Below, piece by piece: positions 36,586 through 44,635 of a DNA stretch of 64,000 bases (position 1 is its first letter; the number at the start of each line of letters is the position of its first letter). This stretch comes from DATARH01 sp963734125 (lineage in GTDB: Bacteria; Pseudomonadota; Alphaproteobacteria; ATCC43930; CGMCC-115725), in assembly GCA_963734125.1 (NCBI GenBank), contig CAVTGB010000063.1:1-64000 (forward strand), in the 5' to 3' direction. The notes under the pieces were generated by a model, which was given only the letters and a program-made list of their open reading frames with translations, searched no databases and was not told the DNA's origin. Position numbers and translations under genes: made by a program.

Positions 36586-37694
36586 GCCGCCCTCCGCGTG
36601 AGCCGCCGCGCCAGCGCCGTCCAGGCGTCGAGAAAATGCGCGATATCCTCTGTGTTCGTCGACCAGCCGAGGCTGATCCGGATCGTCGCGGCGGCGATCT
36701 CGGGCGGCAGACCCATCGCGGCGAGCACGTGGCTTGGGCCGACCTTACCCGAAGAGCAGGCCGCGCCGGCCGAGACCATGACGCCAGCGAGGTCGAGCGC
36801 GATCACCTGGGTTTCCGCCGGCACCCCGGGCAAGGCGAGGGAAGTCGTATTGGGCAGCCGCCGAGCGCCCTTGCCGATCACCATCGCCTCGGGGACCGCG
36901 GCGAGCGCCGCTATTTCGAGCCCATCGCGCAGATCCCGCACCCGTTCGTATCCGGCGATCCCGGCAAGCGCGGCCTCGGCCGCCGCCGCGAAACCGGCGA
37001 TACCTGGCAGGTTCTCGCTGCCGCCGCGCCGGCCCTGTTCCTGGCTGCCGCGGATCATCGCGCTCGGCTCGAAATTGCCGGTCACCACGAGCGCCCCGAT
37101 CCCCGGCGGGCCGCCGAGCTTGTGCGCCGACAGGCTGACGAGATCGGCGCCGATCGCGGTCGCCGCGAGCGGCAGCTTGCCGGCGCCCTGCACCGCGTCG
37201 CAATGGAAAAGAGCGCCAGCCGCATGCGCGATCGCCGAAATTTCCGCAGCCGGCTGGATGATCCCGGTCTCGTTGTTGGCGAGCATCACCGATACGATCG
37301 CCGGGCGCGGGTCGGCGCCAAGCTGATCGTTGAGCCGCGCCAGATCGACGATCCCTTCAGCGTCGACCGCGATCCATTCGGCGACCGGCACCGCGGCCAA
37401 GACCGAACTGTGCTCGACCGCTGAGACGAGGATACGTTCCCGCCGGCTGCCGAGGAGGGCCAGATGGTTGGCCTCGGTCGCGCCGCTGAGGAAGACGACC
37501 CCTTCGGGCGCGGCGCCGATCAGTGCGGCGACCGCCCCGCGGGCCCGCTCGACGCTGTGCCGCGCGGCGCGACCCCAGCGGTGGACCGAAGAGGGATTGC
37601 CGCAGCGTTCGAGCGCCGCCGCCATCGCCGCCCGCGCCTCGGGGCGCAACGGCGCCGTCGCGTTCCAGTCAAGATAAGTCTCGCACCGGGTCAT
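36582..37694 (-). CDS. second cysteine desulfurase (NifS/IscS family)
   Basis: A 370-residue group I desulfurase distinct from IscS next door. The PLP Lys is in LSAHKLGGPPGIGALV (about K192). The Cys loop is SAGAACSSGKVGPSHVL. YLDWNATAPLRPEARAAMAA starts the fold. ATG 37694 is chosen, since longer frames to 37775 enter a repeat. It stops inside the iscS start. Paired desulfurase genes after iscR are seen in other Alphaproteobacteria. One may serve tRNA thiolation or another acceptor. Confidence 0.88.
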   Translation of the reverse strand: MTRCETYLDWNATAPLRPEARAAMAAALERCGNPSSVHRWGRAARHSVERARGAVAALIGAAPEGVVFLSGATEANHLALLGSRRERILVSAVEHSSVLAAVPVAEWIAVDAEGIVDLARLNDQLGADPRPAIVSVMLANNETGIIQPAAEISAIAHAAGALFHCDAVQGAGKLPLAATAIGADLVSLSAHKLGGPPGIGALVVTGNFEPSAMIRGSQEQGRRGGSENLPGIAGFAAAAEAALAGIAGYERVRDLRDGLEIAALAAVPEAMVIGKGARRLPNTTSLALPGVPAETQVIALDLAGVMVSAGAACSSGKVGPSHVLAAMGLPPEIAAATIRISLGWSTNTEDIAHFLDAWTALARRLTRRAA

Positions 37695-37719
37695 CGGTTT
37701 ACTCTGTCGCATCCCCAAG

Positions 37720-37803
37720 CCGAGTTTCCGGCGATGGCCGGGACCCACCGTTCGACCGCTCGGGATGCGGATCAATGGGTCCCGGCTTTCGCCGGGAACT
37801 CGG
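37720..37803. repeat. palindromic intergenic repeat between iscR and the second desulfurase gene
   Basis: Outer arms CCGAGTTTCCGGCGATGGCC then GGGACCCA and TGGGTCCCGGCTTTCGCCGG then GAACTCGG are imperfect inverted copies with a ~30-base loop. This repeat form is common in alphaproteobacterial genomes. It lies inside the isc operon and could reduce read-through. Confidence 0.85.
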
Positions 37804-37823
37804 TATGGGCACCAGCGAAACTC

Positions 37824-38291
37824 TCATCGCGCACTCGCGGCCCGGTAGGTCTCGCGCTGGGCGAGGCCGCTGGTGCCGAGCACGCGCTTTTCGCAGACAT
37901 CGCCCAAAGACACTGAACTCAGATAGAGGTGGATCTGGTTGCTCAGTTCGTCCCACAGATCGTGGGTCAAACATCGGCTGCGGTCGCCGCGGCAGCCGGT
38001 CGCCGCACCAGGGGTACAGCGCACCGCCTCGATCGGCTCGTCGACTGCGACGATGATGTCGCAGATCCTGATTTCGTCGCGGTCATGCGCCAGGCGGTAC
38101 CCGCCGCCCGGGCCGCGCACGCTGCAGACGAGGCCGCTGCGGCGCAGCCGGGCGAAGAGTTGCTCGAGATAAGAGAGCGAGATTTCCTGCCGTTCGGCGA
38201 TCGCGGCGAGCGAAACCGGGCTGCCGTTGCCATGCTGCGCGAGGTCGACCATCGCCATCACCGCATAGCGGCCCTTGGTCCCGAGCTTCAC
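37824..38291 (-). CDS. iscR: Fe-S cluster regulator IscR (Rrf2 family)
   Basis: The 155-residue protein starts MKLGTKGRYAVMAMVDLAQH, has helix-turn-helix residues around SLAAIAERQEISLSYLEQLF and wing VRGPGGGYRLAHDRDEIRIC. The cluster ligands are Cys in CTPGAATGCRGDRSRCLTHD. IscR represses the isc operon when [2Fe-2S]-loaded. The ATG overlaps the cysE stop (ATGA). A near-consensus IscR type-1 site stands upstream at 39198. Confidence 0.95.
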   Translation of the reverse strand: MKLGTKGRYAVMAMVDLAQHGNGSPVSLAAIAERQEISLSYLEQLFARLRRSGLVCSVRGPGGGYRLAHDRDEIRICDIIVAVDEPIEAVRCTPGAATGCRGDRSRCLTHDLWDELSNQIHLYLSSVSLGDVCEKRVLGTSGLAQRETYRAASAR

Positions 38292-39034
38292 GGCTGCGCC
38301 CCCGCGACGCGCCGCCGGGCGGGTTCGGCTGGTGCCGGGCCGTCATCGGGCGGGGCGGGGTCATGGGTTTGTTCGAGCTCATTGAGGCGCGCGCGCAATG
38401 TCGACACCTCGTCGAGCAACCCGTTGAGGGCGCGGGCGATCGGATCGGGGATTTCGCCGCTGATGCCATAGGGTTCGAAGACCGGCGGCGCCTCGCCCGC
38501 GGCGCTGCGGCGGCCGACTTGGCGGGCCGGGTTGCCGACCATCGTGGCGCCGTCGGGCACCGCCTTCACCACCACCGCGGCGGCGCCGATGCGGGCGCCG
38601 TCGCCGACCCGGATCGGCCCCAGCACCTGCGCCCCCGAGCCGACGATCACGTTATTGCCGATCGTCGGATGGCGCTTCTGACCGCCCTGCTCGCGCGATG
38701 GGCGGGTGCCACCCAACGTCACCCCGTGGTAAAGCGTGCAATCGTCGCCGACCTCCGCGGTCTCGCCGATCACCACCCCCATGCCGTGGTCGATGAAGAG
38801 GCGCTTGCCGATCGTGGCGCCGGGGTGGATCTCGATCCCGGTCAACATCCGTCCGACATGCGAGACGAACCGTCCGGCCAGGTGCCAGCCGCGTTCCCAC
38901 AGCCAATGCGCGAGGCGGTAATAGAGCAATGCCTGAAACCCCGGATAGCACAGCACGACCTCGAGCCCAGACCGGGCGGCGGGGTCGCGGGCGAGAGTCG
39001 CGGCAATTTCGTCGCGCAGGTTTCTCATCAGCAT
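38288..39034 (-). CDS. cysE: serine O-acetyltransferase
   Basis: Makes O-acetylserine, the cysteine precursor. The left-handed beta-helix is visible: GIEIHPGATIGKRLFIDHGM, GVVIGETAEVGDDCTLYHGV, TLGGTRPSREQGGQKRHPTI and GNNVIVGSGAQVLGPIRVGD. Catalytic His and Asp residues are in the DHGMG region. ATG 39034 is chosen; GTG 39043 and ATG 39028 are alternatives. It heads the cysE-iscR-desulfurase unit, feeding cysteine to the desulfurases. Confidence 0.94.
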   Translation of the reverse strand: MLMRNLRDEIAATLARDPAARSGLEVVLCYPGFQALLYYRLAHWLWERGWHLAGRFVSHVGRMLTGIEIHPGATIGKRLFIDHGMGVVIGETAEVGDDCTLYHGVTLGGTRPSREQGGQKRHPTIGNNVIVGSGAQVLGPIRVGDGARIGAAAVVVKAVPDGATMVGNPARQVGRRSAAGEAPPVFEPYGISGEIPDPIARALNGLLDEVSTLRARLNELEQTHDPAPPDDGPAPAEPARRRVAGAQP

Positions 39035-39197
39035 CGCGGTCACTATATTACCGTCTTGTGATCAATCGAGACCGCGATCGGGCATCGCTATCTGTGAGGC
39101 CCAATCGCGGACACGGGCACGAGCATATAATTGTCCCACTGAAAGGATCAAGTATAGGGCGACGGGGGCGGGCATCCTGCCCGGCCGGCCGCTCAGC

Positions 39198-39222
39198 ATA
39201 CTTGACTGATATTGTCGGAATT
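39198..39222 (+). promoter_or_regulatory. putative IscR type-1 binding site
   Basis: The 25-base sequence starts ATACTTGACTGATATTGTCG and ends with GAATT. It matches the E. coli IscR type-1 consensus (ATASYYGACT, then five bases, then AGTCRRSTAT) at 21 of 25 positions. It is 15 bases before the start of the hydrolase at 39237 and about 164 bases before cysE-iscR, so either or both could be controlled. The ATACTTGA also pairs with TCAAGTAT at 39148-39155. Confidence 0.7.
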
Positions 39223-39236
39223 GGACCGGATCTGCC

Positions 39237-39920
39237 ATGCCTGACGTCATAATCAACGGCCCCGAAGGGCGGATCGAAGCGCGTTACCACCATGCGCGCG
39301 GCGGCACCGCACCGATGGCGGTGATCCTCCACCCGCATCCGCTGCATGGCGGGACGATGAACAACAAGGTGGTCTACACCCTCTATCAGACCTTTGTGCG
39401 CCGCGGGTTTTCGACCTTGCGCTTCAATTTTCGCGGGGTCGGCCGCAGCCAAGGCAGCTTCGATCGCGGCGAGGGCGAGCTTGCCGATGCCGCCGCCGCG
39501 CTCGATTGGCTGCAAGGCTATAACCCGAACGCCGCCTCGTGCTGGGTTGCCGGCTACTCCTTTGGCGCCTGGATCGGCATGCAGTTGTTGATGCGGCGGC
39601 CCGAGATCGAGGCGTTCATCTCGGTCTCGCCCCCGGCCAATCAGTACGACTTCACCTTCCTCGCGCCCTGCCCCTCTTCGGGGCTGGTTCTCCAGGGCGA
39701 CCAGGATCCGCTGGTGCCGATGGAGGCGGTGCAAAAGCTCGTCCATAAGCTGGCGCACCAGAGGGACATCAAGATCGATTTCCGCAAGATCCCCGGCGCC
39801 GACCATTTTTTCATCGATTGCGCCGAGGTATTGGCCGGCCATGTCGACGCCTATATCGCGGCGCATGCGCGGTTCGCCGAGCAGGCCGAGACGGCGCCGG
39901 TGTCGAGCCGCGCCCGCTAG
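39237..39920 (+). CDS. alpha/beta hydrolase (COG2945-type) divergent from cysE-iscR
   Basis: The 227-residue protein has LHPHPLHGGTMNNKVVYTLY near residue 30, FNFRGVGRSQGSFDRGEGEL, the nucleophile elbow VAGYSFGAWIGMQL near residue 105 and late acid and His (GDQDPLVP, GADHFF). This dienelactone-hydrolase-like family often lies beside iscR in Alphaproteobacteria; the substrate is not known. An IscR-type site lies just upstream, which suggests expression tied to Fe-S status. Confidence 0.82.
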   Translation: MPDVIINGPEGRIEARYHHARGGTAPMAVILHPHPLHGGTMNNKVVYTLYQTFVRRGFSTLRFNFRGVGRSQGSFDRGEGELADAAAALDWLQGYNPNAASCWVAGYSFGAWIGMQLLMRRPEIEAFISVSPPANQYDFTFLAPCPSSGLVLQGDQDPLVPMEAVQKLVHKLAHQRDIKIDFRKIPGADHFFIDCAEVLAGHVDAYIAAHARFAEQAETAPVSSRAR

Positions 39921-40303
39921 CCCAAAGCCTGCTACCCCGCCGGCAGGAGGGGCTGCATCAGCAGAAGCCGCCTGGACAGACTGAATGCCAGGCCGTGCTT
40001 CACGTCTCCGAGCGGGCGAGCGCAGCGCGGCCCAAATCCGAACCCCGGGTCTCTACCCGATCAAGTTCGATCACCTCAATCATCATCTGGGGATCTCCCT
40101 CAGATGCGCGAAGCGTCCCCTGCGGGTCGCGCACGGCACCGTCCGGGTAGGGTGGCGAGCCGCCATTCCCGATCCGTGTCGCCGTTGACGGAATCTCCTT
40201 GCCAGGTAAGCCCCCCTGACCGATGGTGGCGTTGATTACCAGGCCATCCGGGGAATGTCGGTTGAGACGGTTCGGCAGCGGATGAGCGGATTACGGGGCT
40301 GAC
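39921..40303. other. 383-base stretch without a confident gene
   Basis: No gene with a good start is seen. On the minus strand, 40000-40290 is open for 97 codons, with no ATG, GTG or TTG start in its first two thirds. The product contains PYPDGAVRDPQGTLRASEGD and MMIEVIELDRVETRGSD. This looks like coding sequence that has lost its 5' end, next to the possibly imported gene at 40304. I do not recognise it. Confidence 0.4.
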
Positions 40304-41233
40304 ATGGACAGGCAAAAGGGACCATGCCAGATTTGCGGGAACCCGGCTGAGCACGGCGGCGACGAGCGAATGCGGGCTGTGCGGTGCCCTCGATGCGGCA
40401 GGTATCAGGTTGATGCGACGCGGGACAGGCTGAAGATCGAGAGCGCCGACCATATGGTCCGGTTGTCCGGATGGGTCAGGGAGCAGAACGCTGCCGGTAT
40501 CGACATTGCCGACATAACCCCCGAGATCTCCAAAGCCGTCGCGCGGCGACCGCTGCCGGGGTTGAAACATCGTTCGGATCGCGTTCTGACGTTTCTCGCC
40601 AGAGAGTTTGCCCGCACCGAGCTGTATTTCGTTCCCGATGCGATCGCGCGCAGTCTGGAACTGCAAGGGGTCGCGTATTGCCGCGACCATCGCGAGGCGA
40701 GGCTGCTGCTTCATATCCTGGAGGATGAAAATTTCCTTCGGGGCGGCGCCAGCGGAATGTCTCTTACAATCAGAGGAATTTTGGCGGCGGAAGCGCTCGG
40801 CAGGTCGGTGTCGCAATCGGCGCAGTGTTTCGTCGCGATGTCGTTCGACGAGACAATGAGAGAAAGCTTTATCAATGGGTTCTATCCGGCGATCGGCCTG
40901 GCCGGATATCGTGCGTTCCGCATCGACGATAAGGATTATGTCGGCGGGATTTCCGATGAAATGATTGCTGAAATCCGCCGTTCTCGCTTTATGGTCGCCG
41001 ATTACACCCTGCAAAGCAATAACGTGTATTTTGAGGCCGGTTTTGGGCTTGGTCTGGGTCTAATCGTGATCCCGACATGTCGAGAGGACCACGCGGAGTT
41101 GCTGCACTTCGACATCCGGCATCTCAATGCGCTGCATTGGAAGGATTCGGACGATCTCGTGAGAAAGCTCAGCCAGCGGATTCGAGCCGTGCTCGGGGCT
41201 GGACCCTACGCCGGCGACGAGGTGGTGCGCTGA
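40304..41233 (+). CDS. zinc-ribbon protein with nucleoside 2-deoxyribosyltransferase/TIR-like C-terminal domain
   Basis: The protein has 309 residues. Four Cys at 8, 11, 28 and 31 (CQIC, CPRC) form an N-terminal zinc ribbon. A middle helical part (about 45-160) is unrecognised. The C-terminal domain (about 165-300) starts CFVAMSFDETMRESF and has FYPAIGLAGYRAFRIDD, ISDEMIAEIRRSRFMVADYT and NNVYFEAGFGLGLGLIVIPT. Its order of strands and the Glu in YFEAG resemble nucleoside deoxyribosyltransferase-like domains, which are found in stand-alone and defence proteins. Codons are less G+C-biased than in the neighbours (AGA, AAT, TTT), suggesting transfer. The function is not established. Confidence 0.65.
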   Translation: MDRQKGPCQICGNPAEHGGDERMRAVRCPRCGRYQVDATRDRLKIESADHMVRLSGWVREQNAAGIDIADITPEISKAVARRPLPGLKHRSDRVLTFLAREFARTELYFVPDAIARSLELQGVAYCRDHREARLLLHILEDENFLRGGASGMSLTIRGILAAEALGRSVSQSAQCFVAMSFDETMRESFINGFYPAIGLAGYRAFRIDDKDYVGGISDEMIAEIRRSRFMVADYTLQSNNVYFEAGFGLGLGLIVIPTCREDHAELLHFDIRHLNALHWKDSDDLVRKLSQRIRAVLGAGPYAGDEVVR

Positions 41234-41282
41234 CGCGACGCTCGGTGCCAGCGGCCGCTGTGGCGGAAAGAAGGACCGGGCG

Positions 41283-41903
41283 TCAACGCTTCGGGCGGAC
41301 CGAGCGCAACGCCGCCCAGACGACGCCGGCGACGGCAAAGAGGGTGAGGCCGCCAAACACCAGGACGAACGCATGGGCCGCACCGATCAGGCGCTCGGCC
41401 GCGTCGGCCACGGCGCTGCCGGCGAACAGCAGCATTGGGGCCCAGACCACGGCCGAGGCGATATTGGCGACCCAGAACGGGCCGCGCGGCATATGCATGA
41501 TGCCCGCGACCAGGGGTATGACGGCCCGCATCGGGCCCCAGAAGCGGCCGATGAACACGCTCTTGCCGCCATGCCGCCGGAAGAACCGGATGCCGTTCGG
41601 CAAGAGGTCGGGGTTGCGGCTGAACGGCCAGAGCTGGGCCATGCCGCTGCCAAAGCGGCGGCCGATCCAATAGGACACAAAATCGCCGAGCGCGGCGCCG
41701 ACGATCGACCCGACGATCACCGGCAGATAGGGGAGCGCGCCTGACTTCATCAGCGTGCCGGCAGCAATCAACAAAGTCGTCCCGGGAAACAGCAGGCTGA
41801 AAAAAGCGAACGATTCAATGAACCCGGTGATGAACATGACAGCGATCGCCCAGTTCGCGTGCTCCTTGATGAACTCGAGTAGCGGCTGGGCCAGATCGTC
41901 CAT
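41283..41903 (-). CDS. DedA family membrane protein
   Basis: The 206-residue protein has IAVMFITGFIESFAFFSLLF, GTTLLIAAGTLMKSGALPYL, VGAALGDFVSYWIGRRFGSG and GKSVFIGRFWGPMRAVIPLV, then GIMHMPRGPFWVANIASAVV. The FxxR-xP and GDxxxYxxGR features define DedA/SNARE-associated proteins. They act in membrane lipid flipping and proton balance. Four or five membrane segments are visible. ATG 41903 is chosen. Its upstream neighbour is the haloacid-dehalogenase-like gene. Confidence 0.88.
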   Translation of the reverse strand: MDDLAQPLLEFIKEHANWAIAVMFITGFIESFAFFSLLFPGTTLLIAAGTLMKSGALPYLPVIVGSIVGAALGDFVSYWIGRRFGSGMAQLWPFSRNPDLLPNGIRFFRRHGGKSVFIGRFWGPMRAVIPLVAGIMHMPRGPFWVANIASAVVWAPMLLFAGSAVADAAERLIGAAHAFVLVFGGLTLFAVAGVVWAALRSVRPKR

Positions 41904-41917
41904 GCATTCCGTCGCGA

Positions 41918-42643
41918 TCAGGCGCCGCGCTGCTCGGCGCGGTGCGCCGCGACCATGTCCGCGAGGCCGGCAAAGCGGAAATCGTAATGGACGGTGCCAT
42001 CGGGCGCGGGTGTCGCGCCCCAGCCCTGGCTGTCCTGGCGCCGGTCGATCCAGGCCGATTTGATCCCGCAGCGATTGGCCGGCGCATGGTCGTGATAGAG
42101 GCTCTGTGCGACATGCAGGATCTCGTCCGGAGGGTGTCCGGCCTCGGCCAGGCGGTCGATGAGGTAGCGGAAATTGCGCGGATCGGGTTTGTAGGAGCCG
42201 ATATCCTCGGCGGTGTAGATCCCGGCAAACCCGGCCGCCAGCCGCAGATTGCTGCGGGCAAAGCTGGCACGGTCGACATTCGACAGGATGACGAGGTTGT
42301 AGTAGCGCCCGAGATAGGCCAGGGCGTCGGCCGAATCTGGGAAGGCGGGCCAATCGCCGACCGAGGCGCCGAAGGCCCGGTCAGCGTTGGCATCGGGCGC
42401 GACGTCCCATTCCGCCGCGAGCCGCCGATGCACGAGGGCGAGGAGTTCCGAATAAACGAGGCCTGGCGTGGCGGCCTCCTGCGCGGTTTCGTGGCGGGCG
42501 AAGGCGGCGAGTGCGGCTTCGCGCGCGAGTGCCCCGCCGGCGCGCGCAACGAGTGGCTGCAGCGCCGCCCAGATCCCGCTCTCCCAATCGATCAGCGTAC
42601 CGTAGCAATCGAAGCTGAGGACGGTGAAATCGCTGAGCCGCAT
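41918..42643 (-). CDS. haloacid dehalogenase type II-like HAD hydrolase
   Basis: The 241-residue HAD enzyme has nucleophile Asp in VLSFDCYGTLIDWESG near residue 10, Ser/Asn in LVILSNVDRASF, Lys in DIGSYKPDPRNF and the type II haloacid dehalogenase HVAQSLYHDHAPANRCGIKS. The order fits (S)-2-haloacid dehalogenase. The true substrate may be another small organic compound. ATG 42643 is chosen, with GAGG eight bases upstream; 42649 is possible. DedA follows 14 bases on. Confidence 0.85.
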   Translation of the reverse strand: MRLSDFTVLSFDCYGTLIDWESGIWAALQPLVARAGGALAREAALAAFARHETAQEAATPGLVYSELLALVHRRLAAEWDVAPDANADRAFGASVGDWPAFPDSADALAYLGRYYNLVILSNVDRASFARSNLRLAAGFAGIYTAEDIGSYKPDPRNFRYLIDRLAEAGHPPDEILHVAQSLYHDHAPANRCGIKSAWIDRRQDSQGWGATPAPDGTVHYDFRFAGLADMVAAHRAEQRGA

Positions 42644-42655
42644 CGGCATAACCTC

Positions 42656-42739
42656 GTCATTGCGAGCGGAGCGGCGCAATCTCGGACCGGCGATCCGCCC
42701 GGATCGAGATTGCTTCGTCGCTGCGCTTCTCGCAATGAC
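42656..42739. repeat. palindromic intergenic repeat (GTCATTGCGAGC type)
   Basis: The ends GTCATTGCGAGCGGAGCGGC and (reverse) CGCTTCTCGCAATGAC are inverted. Inside are CAATCTCGG and ATCGAGATTG. It is the well-known ATTGCGAG...CTCGCAAT type found between genes in many Alphaproteobacteria. It sits between divergent genes. Confidence 0.9.
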
Positions 42740-42790
42740 AGTTGGGTCTGGTTTATGTCTGGACGATAGCAACCAATGCCGAGGGCGGCG

Positions 42791-44059
42791 ATGACGGGGC
42801 TGGCATCCGAGGTCGATGTAGCGGTGATCGGCGCCGGATCGGCGGGGATTGCCGCGGCGCGCCGATTGAGGGAGGCGCGCGGGGTGTCGAGCCTGGTGCT
42901 GGAAGGCCGCGAGCGCGCCGGCGGCCGCGCCTGGACCGTCGATGCCGGCGGCTATCCGGCGGATCTCGGGTGTGAATGGCTGCACTCGGCGGACAAGAAC
43001 GTGCTGGTGCCGCTCGCCGAAGGTCTCGGGATGGCGCTCGACCGGCGGCGCCCGGATTGGACGACCCGCCTCAGCCGCAGCGGCGAGAGTAAGGAAGCGG
43101 AAGCCGATTGGAATCGCGAGCGCGAAGCCCATTACTGGGCGATCCACCGCGCCGCACAGGAGCCCGAGGACCGGCCGGCGAGCACCGTCTTGGAACCGGG
43201 CGGGCGGTGGAATGCCCTCTTCGACGCGATCAGCACCTGGGCCAATGCGGTCGAGCTCGAGGATCTGTCGGTCAAGGACAACGACCGCTACGAGAGCACC
43301 GAGCAGAACTGGCGGGTGTTGACCGGGCTCGGGTCGCTGTTTGTTTCGCTGGCCCGGGGCTTGCCAATCGCCTTCGACGCCGCGGTGTCACGGGTCGAGC
43401 ACGACGGCGCCCGCATCCGGCTGGTGACAACCCGCGGCACGGTGAGCGCGACGCGGGTCATCGTCGCCGTGCCGAGCGCAGCGATCGCGGGGGAGCACCT
43501 CGCTTTCGATCCGCCGTTGCCGGACAAGGTCGCGGCGGCCGAGGGCTTGCCGCTGGGCCTGGCAAACAAGCTCATCCTGCGCCTCGACGGCACGCTTCCC
43601 GGCGCCGGGGACGAACTCTTTCTGGTTGGCTCGACCCGGCGGCGCGAGACGATGAGCTACCAGGTACGCCCGCTTGGCCGGCCGCGCATCCACTGCTTTT
43701 TCGGCGGCAGATTTGCCGCCCAGCTCGAACGCGACGGGATCGCGGCGATGGCAGCTTTTGCCGCCGACGAATTGGCCGGGCTCTTCGGCAGCGACATCCG
43801 CCGGCAGCTCCACCCGCTCGCCAGTTCGGCGTGGCGTGGCGATCCGTTCGCCCGCGGCTCCTATTCCTACGCCCGGCCGGGGCACGCCGACGACCGCGCC
43901 CGGCTCGCCGAACCGGTCGACAACCGGATCTTCTTCGCCGGCGAAGCCTGCTCGCCCAATTTCTTCTCGACCGCGCACGGCGCCTACGAAACCGGCATCG
44001 CCGCCGCCGAAGCCGCGCTCGCGAGCTTCGGGCCTAGGCGAGCCGGGGGCGTTCGTTGA
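42791..44059 (+). CDS. FAD-dependent amine-oxidase-like oxidoreductase
   Basis: The FAD motif VDVAVIGAGSAGIAAARRLR lies at the start, followed by LEGRERAGGRAWTVDAGGYP and DLGCEWLHSADKNVL. The C-terminus contains FFAGEACSPNFFSTAHGAYE with the second FAD contact. This is the monoamine oxidase/phytoene-desaturase-like fold of about 422 residues. The substrate is unknown. ATG 42791 is preferred over 42776 because GAGGG is close upstream. The 3' end overlaps the convergent phosphatase gene by 26 bases. Confidence 0.83.
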   Translation: MTGLASEVDVAVIGAGSAGIAAARRLREARGVSSLVLEGRERAGGRAWTVDAGGYPADLGCEWLHSADKNVLVPLAEGLGMALDRRRPDWTTRLSRSGESKEAEADWNREREAHYWAIHRAAQEPEDRPASTVLEPGGRWNALFDAISTWANAVELEDLSVKDNDRYESTEQNWRVLTGLGSLFVSLARGLPIAFDAAVSRVEHDGARIRLVTTRGTVSATRVIVAVPSAAIAGEHLAFDPPLPDKVAAAEGLPLGLANKLILRLDGTLPGAGDELFLVGSTRRRETMSYQVRPLGRPRIHCFFGGRFAAQLERDGIAAMAAFAADELAGLFGSDIRRQLHPLASSAWRGDPFARGSYSYARPGHADDRARLAEPVDNRIFFAGEACSPNFFSTAHGAYETGIAAAEAALASFGPRRAGGVR

Positions 44060-44630
44060 TGGCGAGGACGCGGATGCCGGTATCGTCGATGCGGATCGTG
44101 CTGATCGAGCCCTGGCCCACTTCGATCCGGCTGTAATGATCGAGCGGCATGCCGAGGGCAAAGAGAAGGACGGAGCGGATCACATCGCCGTGGCTGACCG
44201 CCACCAGGGTTTCTTCCGGGTGGCGCTCGCCCAATTCCATCAGCGCCTCGACCGCGCGGCGCTGCACTTCGCGCATGCTCTCGCCGCCGGGGATCCGCGA
44301 GAGCGATCGGTGCGTCCGCCAGGCTTCCCAGCGCGGGTCGGCGCGGATCATGTCGAAGGTCGCGCCGGTCCACTCGCCGAAATCGAGCTCGATCAGATCG
44401 TCGCGAAGCTCGATGACGAGCCCGAGTCGGGCGGCAAGGATCTCGGCGCTCTCGCGGGTGCGCTGCAAGGGGCTGGCATAGATCGCCGCAACCCCATCGC
44501 CGGCGAGGCGTTCGGCTACCGTGGCGATCTCGGCCCGGCCGCGTGTCGTCAGGCCGACCCCCGGCATGCGCCCGACGAGCACGCGGCCCTGGTCGCGCTC
44601 GCCGTGACGCAGCATGTGGAAGAGCGTCAT
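44034..44630 (-). CDS. histidine phosphatase family protein
   Basis: The 198-residue protein has the phospho-His motif MLRHGERDQGRVLVGRMPGV near residue 6, IYASPLQRTRESAEILAARL and a second His in TLVAVSHGDVIRSVLLFALG. The family includes phosphoglycerate mutase and cobalamin phosphatases. The acid residue is in LIELDFGEWTGATFD. The substrate is not defined. ATG 44630 is the start; it follows the serine hydrolase gene by 5 bases. Confidence 0.87.
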   Translation of the reverse strand: MTLFHMLRHGERDQGRVLVGRMPGVGLTTRGRAEIATVAERLAGDGVAAIYASPLQRTRESAEILAARLGLVIELRDDLIELDFGEWTGATFDMIRADPRWEAWRTHRSLSRIPGGESMREVQRRAVEALMELGERHPEETLVAVSHGDVIRSVLLFALGMPLDHYSRIEVGQGSISTIRIDDTGIRVLAINERPRLA

Positions 44631-44635
44631 GCCTT

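Noticed and set aside
40100..41014. 304-residue minus-strand frame
   Set aside because: It is antisense to the zinc-ribbon/NDT-like gene and lacks recognisable motifs.
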